A stretch of 36,239 bases of DNA from Methanobacteriota archaeon (GTDB lineage Archaea > Thermoplasmatota > Thermoplasmata > UBA10834). The stretch covers positions 307,582-343,820 of the forward strand of contig CP070732.1 in the NCBI GenBank assembly GCA_020347565.1. Direction: 5' to 3'. The position numbers and the translations under genes were made by a program. Numbering within the stretch: the stretch's first letter is position 1; each line of letters opens with the position of its first letter. Below the pieces are notes generated by a model. That model saw only the letters and a program-made list of their open reading frames with translations. It did not search any database and was not told the origin of the DNA. Shown piece by piece: positions 15,172 through 24,070 of the stretch.

Positions 15172-15226
15172 GTGTGCATCCCATCCCGGCTTTTCTGACG
15201 CAATTGAGTGATATGTCATACATTCG

Positions 15227-15265
15227 TATATATAGCTATGGAAAATGTCACATTTTGTCTGAAAA
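15227..15265 (-). promoter_or_regulatory. Promoter and candidate operator of the RHH-FtsZ unit
   Basis: The minus strand has CTATATATA (15227-15235), an excellent TATA box about 56 nt before ATG 15171. Immediately upstream lies a perfect inverted repeat AAAATG-N3-CATTTT (15242-15256). It is overlapped by a second one, TTTT-N5-AAAA (15253-15265). Both sit at the BRE edge, where bound protein would affect TFB/TBP. The repeats are seen; binding by the RHH product is inferred. Confidence 0.5.
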
Positions 15266-15428
15266 GGTCATAATCACCGATGCGACGTCACTGGCGCACG
15301 CATTCGGACGCTCGGAAACTGCAGGTGGCGGTGCCAAGCAACGCCCGATAGATGGGGGTGCCAAGCCTTAATATACAAGGTCTCGATGCATCGACCGGCT
15401 CGTACCCACGGGCCAGCTGATACAGCTC

Positions 15429-15719
15429 ATGAACTCGAACGACAGGGGCGCGACGGGCAGACGGACTTCGGCATTGGCCGTCCTCCTCGGGATGGCGCTT
15501 TTCATAGTCGGCTTCGGCATCACGCTCTCATCGCTCCCGTCCGATTCGGCAGCTGGTACGCAGGGCTCGGGCATGCTCGATGACGCCATCGGCAACACGT
15601 CCTCCGATGGCGCGGCCGCACTCCTGCTGGTCGGCCTGATCATCAGCATGGCCGGCGTGATTGTCGCGACGGCGATCCCCGCCGCCGTCTTCTTGCAGGG
15701 TGCCAGGCGAGGTACCTGA
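15429..15719 (+). CDS. Small protein with two transmembrane helices
   Basis: The product has 96 residues: a short polar N-terminus, a first hydrophobic helix (about 14-35), a Ser/Gly/Asp-rich loop (about 36-60), a second helix (about 61-88) and a basic end. A TATA-like CTTAATATAC at 15367-15376 would give a leader of about 30 nt before ATG 15429. It precedes leuS in the same direction but leuS has its own TATA element. No family recognised; only membrane location can be stated. Confidence 0.65.
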   Translation: MNSNDRGATGRRTSALAVLLGMALFIVGFGITLSSLPSDSAAGTQGSGMLDDAIGNTSSDGAAALLLVGLIISMAGVIVATAIPAAVFLQGARRGT

Positions 15720-15793
15720 TGGCCCCGAACATATGACCTCGCCAATCTTTTTATCAGACACGGTCATTCCGATGTCGACCTGGCTTGATTGGC

Positions 15794-18670
15794 ATGGCTC
15801 TTGACTTCTCGTCGATTGAGGCTAAGTGGCAGAACGCCTGGGACCGCGCCCGGGTGAACGAGGCGGAGCCAGTGCCTGACAAGCCAAAGTTCTTCATGAT
15901 ATTCGCCTACCCGGGCGTGACGGGGTACATGCACGTCGGCCACATGAGAGGATACACCGTCTCGGACGCCATCGTTCGCTACAAGCGTATGACGGGGCAC
16001 AACGTGCTCTTCCCCGTCGGCACGCATGCGACGGGCAATGGAGCCATCAGCTTCGCACGCAGGGTGGAGCGGGGCGACCCGTCCGCGGTGGAGGTGCTCA
16101 GGGCTAACGGGTGCTCCGACGAGACGCTCTCGAAGCTCACGGACCCGCTGGAGGTCGTCAGGTTCTTCAACCAAGTCTATCTGAACGACTACTGGAAGCG
16201 CTTCGGGTTCATGTCCGACTGGAGCAGGTTCACCAGCACGATCAACCCCGACTACTCGAGGTTCATCGAGTGGCAGATGCTGAAGCTCAGCGCCGCGGGG
16301 CTCCTGATACAGAAGCCCTACTACGCCCCTGCGTGCGTCGAGCACGGCCCGGTCGCCATAGACGCCTCCGAGACGGACATATCGAAGGGCGGGAGCGCCG
16401 AGGTGCTCGAGTACACGCTGCTCAAGTTCGACCTCCCGGACGGACGCAAGCTCGTCGCCGCGACCCTGAGGCCGGAGACGGTCTTCGGCCTGACGAACTT
16501 CTGGGTCAACCCCTCGGTCGAGTACGTCAACGCCAAGGTCGGCACTGAGACGTGGGTCGTCTCCCTTCCAGCGGCGGACAAGCTGCGGCTGCAGATGGAC
16601 TCTGTGGAGGTCGGCGAGGGCGCCGAGGGCGCGGCCCTCATCGGCCGCTCCTGCGTCGCACCGCTGACAGGGAAGTCGATCCCGATATTCCCCTCCGAAC
16701 TCTGCGACCCCGACGTCGGCACGGGCCTAGTCATGAGCGTGCCATCGGACGCTCCAGTCGACTGGATAGGCCTGGTCGAACTCCGGAAGGACGAGGGGGC
16801 GAGGAAGCGCTTCGGGATAACCGACGGGATGCTCGACTCCGCGGCGCCAATCGCCATCATAGACACGCCCGGCTACGGCCCGCTCCCCGCGCTGGAGGTC
16901 TCCGAGAGGATGGGCGTAACCTCGCTGGAGGACCCGAAGCTCGAGGAGGCCACCAAGGAGGTCTACAAGACAGGCTTCCACAAGGGCGTCATGAACGACT
17001 CGTGCGGCGAGTTCGCAGGCTGGCAGGTCGAGAGGGCGAAGGATGCCGTCAGGGACCGCATGCTGGAACAGGGCACGGCATCGATGTTCTACGACCTCTC
17101 AGAGGAGGTTCTGTGCAGGTGCGGACAGAAGGTCCTGGTGAAGAAGATACCGGACCAGTGGTTCATCGACTACGCGAACCCGTCGCTGAAGGAGCGCTCC
17201 AAGGAGCACGCGCTAACCATGAACATCCTGCCGCGCGAGTACCACGACAACATACAGAACGTGCTGGAGTGGTACCGCGAGAGGGCCTGCGTGCGCCTCG
17301 GCAACTGGCTCGGCACGAGGTTCCCGCTCGACACCAGGTGGATAGTGGAGGCGATCGCCGACAGCACCCTCTACCCGATATACTACATAGTCTCCAAGTA
17401 CGTCAACGCTGGGAGGATCTCCGCCGAGGGAATGAACGAGGCGTTTTTCGACCACGTCCTGCTCGGGAAGGGCAGTTGCTCGGATGTCGCCAGCGAGACG
17501 GGGTTCGACGAGGCGACGCTGCTCAGCATCCAGGAGGAGTTCGACTACTGGTACCCTCTCGACATCAACCTCGGCGGCAAGGAGCACATGACCGTGCACT
17601 TCCCCGTGTTCCTGATGAACCACGTGGGCCTTCTGAGGCCGCAGCACTGGCCCAGGGGGATAATCGTCAACTGGTATATCACCGCGATCGGGGGCAAGAT
17701 ATCGAAGTCGAAGGGCGGCGCGCAGCCCATACCGGATGCTGCCGAGCGGTTCGGCGTGGACTCGATGAGACTCTTCTACGCGCACATAGCGTCGCTCTAC
17801 GTCGATGTCGCGTGGGAGGACGAGAAGGTGGAGTCATACAGGGACAGGCTCGAGCGCCTCTGGACGCTCGTGTCGGACCTGATGGCCTTCGACGAGGAGC
17901 GTCCTTCCGACCTCGACGCGTGGCTGAGGGCGCGCCTCCAGACTAGGCTCGGGAGGGTCCAGGGGCATATGGAACAGTACGACGTGCGCTCGTACGCGAA
18001 CGACGTGTACTTCGAGATGCCTCAGGACTTCAGGTGGTACCTCCGCAGGGGCGGCGCCTCCCGGAGCGTCCTGAGGGAGGCGCTGAAGGTCTGGACGCAG
18101 CTGATGACGCCTGTGACGCCGCACCTTGCTGAAGAGATCTGGGAGCGACTGGACGGGCCTCCGTTCGTGTCGACATCGCTGATCCAGAGGGCCGACGAGA
18201 CGCAGGAGGTGGCGTCCGAGGAGGCGAATGAGCGGCTCGTGTCGACGCTCATGGATGACATCGCGGAGATACTGAAGGTCACCGAGATAAGGCCGTCTCG
18301 CATAGTCCTGATGACCGCGCCCAGGTGGAAGCGGGACATGCAGTCGAAGGCCCTTTCGAGCGCTGGCGAGGTGGACATCGGAGGCCTGATCAAGGATGCC
18401 ATGGCGGCCGCGCCGGCGGAAGCCCGCAAGGAGATCCCGGCTTTCGCGAAGGCCGTCGCGTTGGAGACGCGGCGGGCGTCGGAGGACGAGCGCTCGAGAA
18501 GCGCCGTCTACGTCGATGAGCTGGCCGCGCTCCAGCGCGCGAAGGCGTTCCTCGAGAAGGAGTTCGGCTGCGAAGTCCTCTTGTTCTCAGCCGACGACCC
18601 AGCGCGAGTGGACCCGAAGGGTCGGGCGAAGCAGGCGAGGCCGATGAGGCCCGCCGTATTCGTCGAGTGA
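15794..18670 (+). CDS. leuS: Leucyl-tRNA synthetase (archaeal type)
   Basis: This class I aminoacyl-tRNA synthetase charges tRNA-Leu. With 958 residues it has the usual archaeal/eukaryal length. The ATP-binding HIGH-type motif is HVGH at 47-50 and the KMSKS-type motif is KISKS at 635-639. The connective polypeptide editing domain lies between them (about 210-400), with TLRPETVFG marking its start. The anticodon-binding helical domain and a C-terminal extension follow. ATG 15794 fits the conserved N-terminus (DFSSIEAKWQNAW); a TTG at 15785 is possible but less likely. A TATA-like CTTTTTATC at 15747-15755 predicts a short leader of about 16 nt. Confidence 0.98.
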   Translation: MALDFSSIEAKWQNAWDRARVNEAEPVPDKPKFFMIFAYPGVTGYMHVGHMRGYTVSDAIVRYKRMTGHNVLFPVGTHATGNGAISFARRVERGDPSAVEVLRANGCSDETLSKLTDPLEVVRFFNQVYLNDYWKRFGFMSDWSRFTSTINPDYSRFIEWQMLKLSAAGLLIQKPYYAPACVEHGPVAIDASETDISKGGSAEVLEYTLLKFDLPDGRKLVAATLRPETVFGLTNFWVNPSVEYVNAKVGTETWVVSLPAADKLRLQMDSVEVGEGAEGAALIGRSCVAPLTGKSIPIFPSELCDPDVGTGLVMSVPSDAPVDWIGLVELRKDEGARKRFGITDGMLDSAAPIAIIDTPGYGPLPALEVSERMGVTSLEDPKLEEATKEVYKTGFHKGVMNDSCGEFAGWQVERAKDAVRDRMLEQGTASMFYDLSEEVLCRCGQKVLVKKIPDQWFIDYANPSLKERSKEHALTMNILPREYHDNIQNVLEWYRERACVRLGNWLGTRFPLDTRWIVEAIADSTLYPIYYIVSKYVNAGRISAEGMNEAFFDHVLLGKGSCSDVASETGFDEATLLSIQEEFDYWYPLDINLGGKEHMTVHFPVFLMNHVGLLRPQHWPRGIIVNWYITAIGGKISKSKGGAQPIPDAAERFGVDSMRLFYAHIASLYVDVAWEDEKVESYRDRLERLWTLVSDLMAFDEERPSDLDAWLRARLQTRLGRVQGHMEQYDVRSYANDVYFEMPQDFRWYLRRGGASRSVLREALKVWTQLMTPVTPHLAEEIWERLDGPPFVSTSLIQRADETQEVASEEANERLVSTLMDDIAEILKVTEIRPSRIVLMTAPRWKRDMQSKALSSAGEVDIGGLIKDAMAAAPAEARKEIPAFAKAVALETRRASEDERSRSAVYVDELAALQRAKAFLEKEFGCEVLLFSADDPARVDPKGRAKQARPMRPAVFVE

Positions 18671-18762
18671 GCTCTCTGAGCGGGGTGGCCGGCGCGGCCC
18701 GCCGCCAGGGAGCAAAGCATTAAAGTCGGTCTTGGGAGATATCCGCCCGACTGGTAAGCAGG

Positions 18763-20604
18763 ATGAGACGCTCCGCGCCCTTGATGGCCTTCATACTGTC
18801 AGTGTGCCTCGCGGCAGGCTTGCCAGGCATCGCGTCGTCCCAGGATGGCACCGATGCCGTCCCGGGTATGGTTGTGAACACCTCAATGCAGCTGACGAGC
18901 ATAGGCGACCTCGACGGCTCAGGAACCGTCACCATCACGTTCAGAGGGGACCCGGCGAGGGAGTTCAGGGGGCATGTGCTGTCAGAGTTCGACTCGGACA
19001 TGAACCAGATGATCGAGGCCGACGAGGCGAGGAGCCTGCTCATGGCGTTGTCGTCGGCACTGGATGGCAAGCCCTACTGGGGCGTCGCGATGGAGCCGAG
19101 CGGGGACGTGGCCAACGTCACGGAGGCGACGGCCGAGAGCATGACGGCCGGCCTCGTGCTGCACAGTTGGCACTCCACAGATGACGTCTCCGTCCGACTG
19201 GACTTCCAGTGTAGAGGCGAGGGCTTCTCGAAGGTGATATTCATCATCCAGCCGGCCGTCGACGCGTTCCGCGGAGCCGTCCTCGACGCGACGGGCTACG
19301 CCTTCGACGGCCTCATGAGGCTCGAGCACCGGGTGGTCGCGTTCGGCGTCGGCGCTTTCACCGACCCAGACATGACGAACGGCACGATCCAGGAGCTGAG
19401 AACCCCTGCAGGCGTGGTCATATGGTACACCTCGGAGTTCGAGGTCGACGGCTCAGGCAGCGCCTCCCAGGAGACGATATCGTACGAGGAGCTCTCTGTG
19501 GTGGAGAACCCGCAGGTGGCGTTCGTCGTGCTGTTCATAGGCTCGCTGGTCATCGCGAGGCTGCCGGCCAAGCGGTTCGAGAAGTTCAGGAAGCTGCATC
19601 CGAAGCGCTACAGGAAGTACGCGAGGCCGAGGCTCGCCCCGAAGGTCCTCGCCGTCGCGCTGCTCGCTGTGCTTTGGGTCCTCTACGCGATGCCGTTCCT
19701 CATGGGCTACGTGTTCGAGGGCTTCATACTCTACTCGTACTACTTCCTGTTCCTCGTGCCCGTTGCGATGGCCGGTCAGCACGCCGTCACGCGGTATGTG
19801 TACGCCAAGTCTTCCCTGGACATACCGGAGGAGACTGTCGTCGAGATCAAGCAGGCGCAGCTGGCACCCGATGAGCCCGAGTCGCTTGGGCTCTGCGCCG
19901 TCTGCTTCAAGCCGATCGAGTCCGAGGCCGACATGCACACGTGCGATGCGTGCAGCATCGACATGCACGTCGAGTGCGCCCAGCGGGCCCGCGTCTGCCC
20001 CTCCTGTGAGGAGATACTGTTTCCACAGGATACGCGGTCGATAGAGTGCAAGGCGTGCGGCGAGTCGTTCCTGCACTCGGGCATGGAGGACGCATACTCC
20101 ATCCAGTGCACCAGGTGCGGCGCGTTCCAGGAGGAGGTCGTGGCCGGGAAGAACTACCTGGTCGTAGACGAGGACCCGACGATGGCATACAGGATGATAC
20201 GGGCCATGGGCCTGTCGGGCAGGGCGGCGATGGCCATGACCATCGAGTTCCCCGGGAAGATACGCGCGGACTACGAGCTCGGAGAGGAAGTGGATGTGCG
20301 CTGGTTCTCCGAGAGCACCACGGACATCGACAACGTCAATCCGCAGGACCTCGAGGGGGACGCGATGGAAACCGCCTCCACGTTCCTCGCGACGACGAAG
20401 AGGGCCGGTCTGCTGGTTGACGGCATCGACCAGCTGATCGACCTGAACGACTTCGACAAGGTCGTCGCCTTCATCAGGAGGCTGAACGACCTAGCGGCGA
20501 TCCACGGGTCGACTATCATAATCCAGGTCGACAAGTCGAAGATGGATGAGGACGCGTACGACGTGATAAGCGAGGAGTTCGACGAGATACACGACTACAC
20601 CTGA
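18763..20604 (+). CDS. Membrane sensor-like protein with EF-hand, RING/PHD-like zinc finger and DUF835
   Basis: The predicted protein has 613 residues. A signal peptide (about 1-27) leads into an extracytoplasmic region (about 28-245). That region contains a canonical EF-hand loop D77-S-D79-M-N81-Q-M-I-E-A-D-E88 and an EF-like DLDGSGTV at 49-56. Three hydrophobic segments follow (about 247-266 and two within 290-340). The cytoplasmic part has cysteines 378/381, 394/397, His402/Cys405 and 412/415, a C4-H-C3 cross-brace-like pattern. A CxxC...CxxC ribbon (429-452) follows, then DUF835 (about 458-606; GLLVDGIDQLI and TIIIQVDKSK match the family). It may sense Ca2+ or wall state outside and signal inside; this is inference. 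The stop overlaps convergent ubiX by 10 nt. Confidence 0.87.
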   Translation: MRRSAPLMAFILSVCLAAGLPGIASSQDGTDAVPGMVVNTSMQLTSIGDLDGSGTVTITFRGDPAREFRGHVLSEFDSDMNQMIEADEARSLLMALSSALDGKPYWGVAMEPSGDVANVTEATAESMTAGLVLHSWHSTDDVSVRLDFQCRGEGFSKVIFIIQPAVDAFRGAVLDATGYAFDGLMRLEHRVVAFGVGAFTDPDMTNGTIQELRTPAGVVIWYTSEFEVDGSGSASQETISYEELSVVENPQVAFVVLFIGSLVIARLPAKRFEKFRKLHPKRYRKYARPRLAPKVLAVALLAVLWVLYAMPFLMGYVFEGFILYSYYFLFLVPVAMAGQHAVTRYVYAKSSLDIPEETVVEIKQAQLAPDEPESLGLCAVCFKPIESEADMHTCDACSIDMHVECAQRARVCPSCEEILFPQDTRSIECKACGESFLHSGMEDAYSIQCTRCGAFQEEVVAGKNYLVVDEDPTMAYRMIRAMGLSGRAAMAMTIEFPGKIRADYELGEEVDVRWFSESTTDIDNVNPQDLEGDAMETASTFLATTKRAGLLVDGIDQLIDLNDFDKVVAFIRRLNDLAAIHGSTIIIQVDKSKMDEDAYDVISEEFDEIHDYT

Positions 20605-21164
20605 GATCGCGTCGGATAATCCCCGGACCATCTCCTGTAGAGGCTGTGCTCCAGCCCCAGCTGGTCGAGCACGCGCCCCACCACGAAATCGACCATGTCG
20701 TCGACGGACTCGGGGGAAGGGTAGAATGCGGGGCATGCGGGCATGACGACCGCTCCTGCTGACGAGAGCCGCCACATGTTCTCCAGGTGGATGGCCGACA
20801 GGGGCGTCTCCCGCGGCACCAGCACGAGCCTCCTCCTCTCCTTGAGCGCAACCGAGGCCGCTCTCGTGATGAGGTTGTCTCCGATGCCGCACGCCACCTT
20901 GGACAGCGTGGACATGCTGCACGGGACGACGACCATCGCGTCGAAGGCCGCGGAGCCCGACGCGAGCGGCGCGCGCATGTCGTCGTTGTCGAGGCGCGAG
21001 GTCGCCTTTGATTCGATGTCCTCCTTCGAGAGCCCGGTCTCGCCCACGACGAGCCTGGCGGCGTCGGCCGACATGATCACCGTGCGCTCGCAGCGGAGGC
21101 ATTCCAGCAGCCTCACGCCATACCTCAGCCCCGAGGCGCCCGTGATGCCCACGACGACGTGCAC
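20595..21164 (-). CDS. ubiX: UbiX-family flavin prenyltransferase
   Basis: UbiX makes prenylated FMN, the cofactor of UbiD-type decarboxylases, from FMN and dimethylallyl phosphate. The 189-residue protein starts with the flavodoxin-like VVVGITGASGLRYGVRLLE. It carries the characteristic PCSMSTLSKVACGIGDNLI, then RAASVALKERRRLVLVPRETPLSAIHLENM, which includes FMN and prenyl-phosphate binding residues. GTG 21164 is chosen: CTTTTACC (rc of 21186-21193) lies about 26 nt before it, predicting a leaderless transcript, and the family N-terminus begins there. No ubiD-like gene is in the window, so the client enzyme is unknown. Confidence 0.93.
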   Translation of the reverse strand: MHVVVGITGASGLRYGVRLLECLRCERTVIMSADAARLVVGETGLSKEDIESKATSRLDNDDMRAPLASGSAAFDAMVVVPCSMSTLSKVACGIGDNLITRAASVALKERRRLVLVPRETPLSAIHLENMWRLSSAGAVVMPACPAFYPSPESVDDMVDFVVGRVLDQLGLEHSLYRRWSGDYPTRSQV

Positions 21165-21256
21165 GGTCGTTGATATGCTGAGGTAGGTAAAAGACTTTGA
21201 CTGTACGCTGCACACCAGGCGGTGGACGACGCCACGCGCCCGTCCGCCGGGCGGCG

Positions 21257-21270
21257 CATTTATATATAGG
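21257..21270 (+). promoter_or_regulatory. TATA-like promoter of the rps19e-aIF6 operon
   Basis: CATTTATATATAGG is the strongest TATA element in this intergenic region. It lies about 90 nt before the S19e ATG, predicting a leader of about 60 nt for the five-gene translation operon. The divergent ubiX promoter lies about 65 nt to its left. Confidence 0.55.
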
Positions 21271-21352
21271 TACCATCTTATCCGCGATTTGTCGCTGTCC
21301 TGGCAAGTGTCCAGGCAGCTCGACATGTCACAGTATCCCTTGAGGTAGACCG

Positions 21353-21808
21353 ATGGCGACTGCTTACGACGTACCTGCCGATAAGCTGCTCCCGCGGCTC
21401 GCGGAGGAGCTCAGGAAGATCGAGACGATCAAAGCGCCCAAGTGGGCCGCCTTCGTCAAGACGGGCAGACACAGAGAGAAGAGCCCGATGAACGATGATT
21501 GGTGGTCCGTGAGGTCAGCGGCGGTGCTCAGGAAGGTATACATCGAGGGACCCATTGGCACCACGAGGATAGCCGAGGCGTTCGGGGGAAAGGCCGACAG
21601 GGGTTCCAAGCCCAATAAAGCCGTCCGTGGGTCGCGCTCGATCGCGAGACACACCATCCAGCAGCTCGAGAAGAGCCAGTTGATTCAGAAGGACAAGGAC
21701 GGCGGCCGGGTCGTGACTGGCAAGGGGCGGAAGCTCGTGGACAGCGTGTCCACGGAGGTCATGAAGGGGCTCGCGGCCGGGAACCCCGAACTGACGAAGT
21801 ACCTCTGA
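21353..21808 (+). CDS. rps19e: Ribosomal protein eS19 (S19e)
   Basis: This small-subunit ribosomal protein is shared by archaea and eukaryotes and needed for 30S maturation. It has 151 residues and starts MATAYDVPADKLLPRLAEEL. The WWSVRSAAVLRKVYIEGPIG segment and the RHTIQQLEKSQLI winged-helix region are diagnostic. It is the first gene of a run with PDCD5, rpl39e, rpl31e and aIF6, a gene order I recall as conserved in many Euryarchaeota. Confidence 0.97.
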   Translation: MATAYDVPADKLLPRLAEELRKIETIKAPKWAAFVKTGRHREKSPMNDDWWSVRSAAVLRKVYIEGPIGTTRIAEAFGGKADRGSKPNKAVRGSRSIARHTIQQLEKSQLIQKDKDGGRVVTGKGRKLVDSVSTEVMKGLAAGNPELTKYL

Positions 21809-21813
21809 GTGGT

Positions 21814-22152
21814 ATGAGCATGGCGGACGAGAACGAACTGGACCTGCTCCGGCAGAAGAAGCTGCAGGAGCTGCAGATGAAGGCGCAGCAGGAGGCCGCG
21901 GCGCAGGAGCAGGTGAAGCAGGCGGAGGCGCAGAAGGCGATGCTCATGCGCCAGATACTCACGCCGGAGGCCCGCGAGCGGCTGATGAACCTTCGGATGA
22001 CACGGCCGGACGTCGTGGAGCAGGTCGAGGAACAGCTCCTGATGCTCGTGCGCTCGGGCAGGGTTTCGCAGCAGATAGACGACTACACGATGAGGCAGAT
22101 CCTGCGCAAGGTCATGCCGACGAAGAGGGAGATCAAGATCGAAAGGAGATGA
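21814..22152 (+). CDS. PDCD5/TFAR19-family DNA-binding protein (COG2118)
   Basis: The 112-residue protein has a charged N-terminal coiled helix rich in Gln, Glu and Lys (about 5-45). The conserved helical core follows: [37 protein letters not shown] and [14 protein letters not shown]. This is the archaeal homologue of human PDCD5, a three-helix bundle thought to bind DNA; its cellular role is unclear. It starts 5 nt after rps19e and is followed by rpl39e, the usual neighbourhood. ATG 21820 is an alternative start. Confidence 0.95.
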   Translation: MSMADENELDLLRQKKLQELQMKAQQEAAAQEQVKQAEAQKAMLMRQILTPEARERLMNLRMTRPDVVEQVEEQLLMLVRSGRVSQQIDDYTMRQILRKVMPTKREIKIERR

Positions 22153-22156
22153 ACGC

Positions 22157-22312
22157 GTGTCCAGACACAAACCGTATGCCAGGAAGCTCAGGTTGATGCG
22201 ATCCCTCAGGAGCAACCGGAGGGTACCAGCCTGGGTCATGATGAGGACCAACAGGAGGTTCGTGCGCCACCCGAAGAGGAGGCACTGGCGCAGGAACAGG
22301 CTCAAGGTGTGA
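22157..22312 (+). CDS. rpl39e: Ribosomal protein eL39 (L39e)
   Basis: A 51-codon gene begins at GTG 22157, four nt after the PDCD5 stop, and ends at TGA 22310-22312. The product begins [19 protein letters not shown]. It continues with [20 protein letters not shown] and a basic C-terminus, the typical L39e sequence and length. The protein lines the peptide exit tunnel of the 50S subunit. It is short enough to be missed by ORF-length cut-offs. Confidence 0.97.
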   Translation: MSRHKPYARKLRLMRSLRSNRRVPAWVMMRTNRRFVRHPKRRHWRRNRLKV

Positions 22313-22323
22313 GGTGCTGCCAT

Positions 22324-22620
22324 ATGGTCGAGGAACTAGAGCGGGTCTTCACGGTGCCACTCACTGTCACCAAGAGGGTCCCGAGGGTGAAGAGGACTCC
22401 CCGCGCCATCAAGGAGATAAAGGAGTTCGTCCGAAGGCATATGGAGGAGCGGCCGTCGGCGGGCGAGGAAGACGAGGAGGCCCGCAGGGACGTCTGGATA
22501 GACTTCAGGCTGAACGAGTACCTATGGTCCCGTGGCGTCGAGAACCCTCCGAGCAAGGTGCGCGTCAAAGCCATTAGGTTCGAGGACGGCCTGATAGAAG
22601 TCTCGCTTCCAGAGGAGTGA
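22324..22620 (+). CDS. rpl31e: Ribosomal protein eL31 (L31e)
   Basis: This 98-residue large-subunit protein starts at ATG 22324, just after rpl39e; a GTG at 22309 overlapping the rpl39e stop is a less likely start. Characteristic segments are ERVFTVPLTVTKRVPRVKRTPRAI, then VWIDFRLNEYLWSRGVENPP and KVRVKAIRFEDG. An acidic insert (GEEDEEARRD) lies in the middle. It is part of the rps19e to aIF6 operon. Confidence 0.97.
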   Translation: MVEELERVFTVPLTVTKRVPRVKRTPRAIKEIKEFVRRHMEERPSAGEEDEEARRDVWIDFRLNEYLWSRGVENPPSKVRVKAIRFEDGLIEVSLPEE

Positions 22621-22640
22621 GCCTCCGGGAGTAGAGCCAG

Positions 22641-23300
22641 ATGCTCAGGCTCGGCGACCTGGACGGAAACCCGCACATCGGGGTCTTCTGCGCTGTCAAC
22701 GAGGACATGGCCATCATCGCCGAGCCGGTTGAGGAGAGTGTCGTCGGCGACCTCAGGGAGGCTTTGGGCGTCGAAGTCGTCCTGACAACCGTCTCGGGGT
22801 CGACTGTCATAGGCTCGCTCGTGGCGATGAACAGCAGCGGCATCGTGTTCTCCAACCTGGCGGAGAGACACGAGGTCTCGAAGGTGCCGGCGTCGATGCG
22901 GGTCGGGTACATGCCGGCCAAGATCAACGCTGCTGGGAACAACGTCCTCGTCAATGACAGAGGCGCATGCGTTCACCCCGCTGCGACGAGCGGTACGGTG
23001 AAGATGCTGGAGGACGTCCTGGGCGTCGAGGTCGCGAGGCGGCCGATCGCGGGCATCGACACCGTCGGCTCGGTGTGCATCGTCACTTCGAAGGGCCTCG
23101 TGTGTCATCCGAAGACAACTGAGGACGAGCTGAAGGACCTCTCGGAACTGTTCAAGGTGCCCGCGTCGCTCGCCACGCTGAACTACGGAACGCCGTATCT
23201 GGGCGCGTGCGCAGTCGCAAACGGCAAGGGGGCGTACGTCGGCGCGAGCTCCACGCCGATCGAGGTTGGCAGGCTGGAGGACGGACTCCAACTGTACTGA
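22641..23300 (+). CDS. eif6: Translation initiation factor 6 (aIF6)
   Basis: aIF6 binds the 50S subunit and prevents premature joining with the 30S subunit. The 219-residue protein shows the five-fold alpha/beta repeat (pentein fold). Examples are NPHIGVFCAVNEDMAIIAEP, VIGSLVAMNSSGIVFSNLA, NNVLVNDRGACVHPAATS, VGSVCIVTSKGLVCHPKT and LGACAVANGKGAYVGASSTP. ATG 22641 follows rpl31e after 20 nt with a GGGAGT-like ribosome binding site. It ends the operon; the next gene is on the opposite strand, so the 50S LX, prefoldin alpha and ftsY genes often found next are not here. Confidence 0.97.
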   Translation: MLRLGDLDGNPHIGVFCAVNEDMAIIAEPVEESVVGDLREALGVEVVLTTVSGSTVIGSLVAMNSSGIVFSNLAERHEVSKVPASMRVGYMPAKINAAGNNVLVNDRGACVHPAATSGTVKMLEDVLGVEVARRPIAGIDTVGSVCIVTSKGLVCHPKTTEDELKDLSELFKVPASLATLNYGTPYLGACAVANGKGAYVGASSTPIEVGRLEDGLQLY

Positions 23301-23312
23301 CCTTCGCCCGTC

Positions 23313-23954
23313 TCACTCGGAGAAGACCCATATCTCAGTTCTGGACTCGGGAAGGTCCTCTCGGGCGAAGTCTATCTCGTTCCCCACGCGGTTCACGGGC
23401 ATGTCGCCCATGACGTCCAGGAAATCCTGGAGCGGGCGTATGGAGAGCGACAGGCCGGCTGTCCTGTAGTGCATTGGTATGACGACTCTCGGGGCGATCT
23501 GCCCTATCACTTCCTTCGCAGCCTCGGGGCCGATGGTGAAGACGTCGCCAGTGGGCACGAAGAGGAAGTCGACCTTCTGGAGCTTGTCCCTCTGAACGTC
23601 GTCTAACACGTGCCCGAGGTCGCCCAGGTGACAGAACGAGAAGCCGTCCATCTCGAACCTGTACAGGTTCACGCCGCCCCTCTTCGCCCCCCGCTGGTCG
23701 TCGTGGAACGCCTCGACGCCCTCCACCCTGACGCCTTTCTCGACGGTCATGACCGGCTGGTCTATCACGACGGTGTCAGCTCCCTTGATGATTCTAGAGC
23801 AGTCGTGGTCGAAGTGGTCGTGGGACACGAGCACGACGTCCGCGCTCGCCCTGGGCGGTCTTATGCCTATAGACTTCCCGTCATGTGGGTCGGTCACAAC
23901 GACCGAGCTGCCCGCGACCTCAAAACAGGCGTGGCCATGCCATCTTATTCGCAA
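23313..23954 (-). CDS. Metallo-beta-lactamase-fold hydrolase (UPF0173-like)
   Basis: The 213-residue protein is a metal-dependent hydrolase of the beta-lactamase superfamily. The N-terminus MRIRWHGHACFEV and the metal motif SHDHFDHD (His45, Asp46, His47, Asp49, His50) are typical of the UPF0173/YtkL group. Further likely metal ligands lie in CHLGDLGH and in IPMHYRT near the C-terminus. Natural substrate is unknown for the group. It is a single gene, convergent with aIF6 (12-nt gap). Confidence 0.92.
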   Translation of the reverse strand: MRIRWHGHACFEVAGSSVVVTDPHDGKSIGIRPPRASADVVLVSHDHFDHDCSRIIKGADTVVIDQPVMTVEKGVRVEGVEAFHDDQRGAKRGGVNLYRFEMDGFSFCHLGDLGHVLDDVQRDKLQKVDFLFVPTGDVFTIGPEAAKEVIGQIAPRVVIPMHYRTAGLSLSIRPLQDFLDVMGDMPVNRVGNEIDFAREDLPESRTEIWVFSE

Positions 23955-24070
23955 CCGAGCCTCCCCCGTCTGCCCTATGAGCAGGACCGATACTTAACAC
24001 AAACGGTCCTCTCCGTCGCGCAGGTGCTCGTCATCGGCGTCGAACCGTCGAGCGAAGCATCGCCGACGCC

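Noticed and set aside
16552..17946. 464-codon frame inside leuS
   Set aside because: Same-strand shadow within LeuRS, very Arg/Gly-rich, with no start context; leuS is intact across it.
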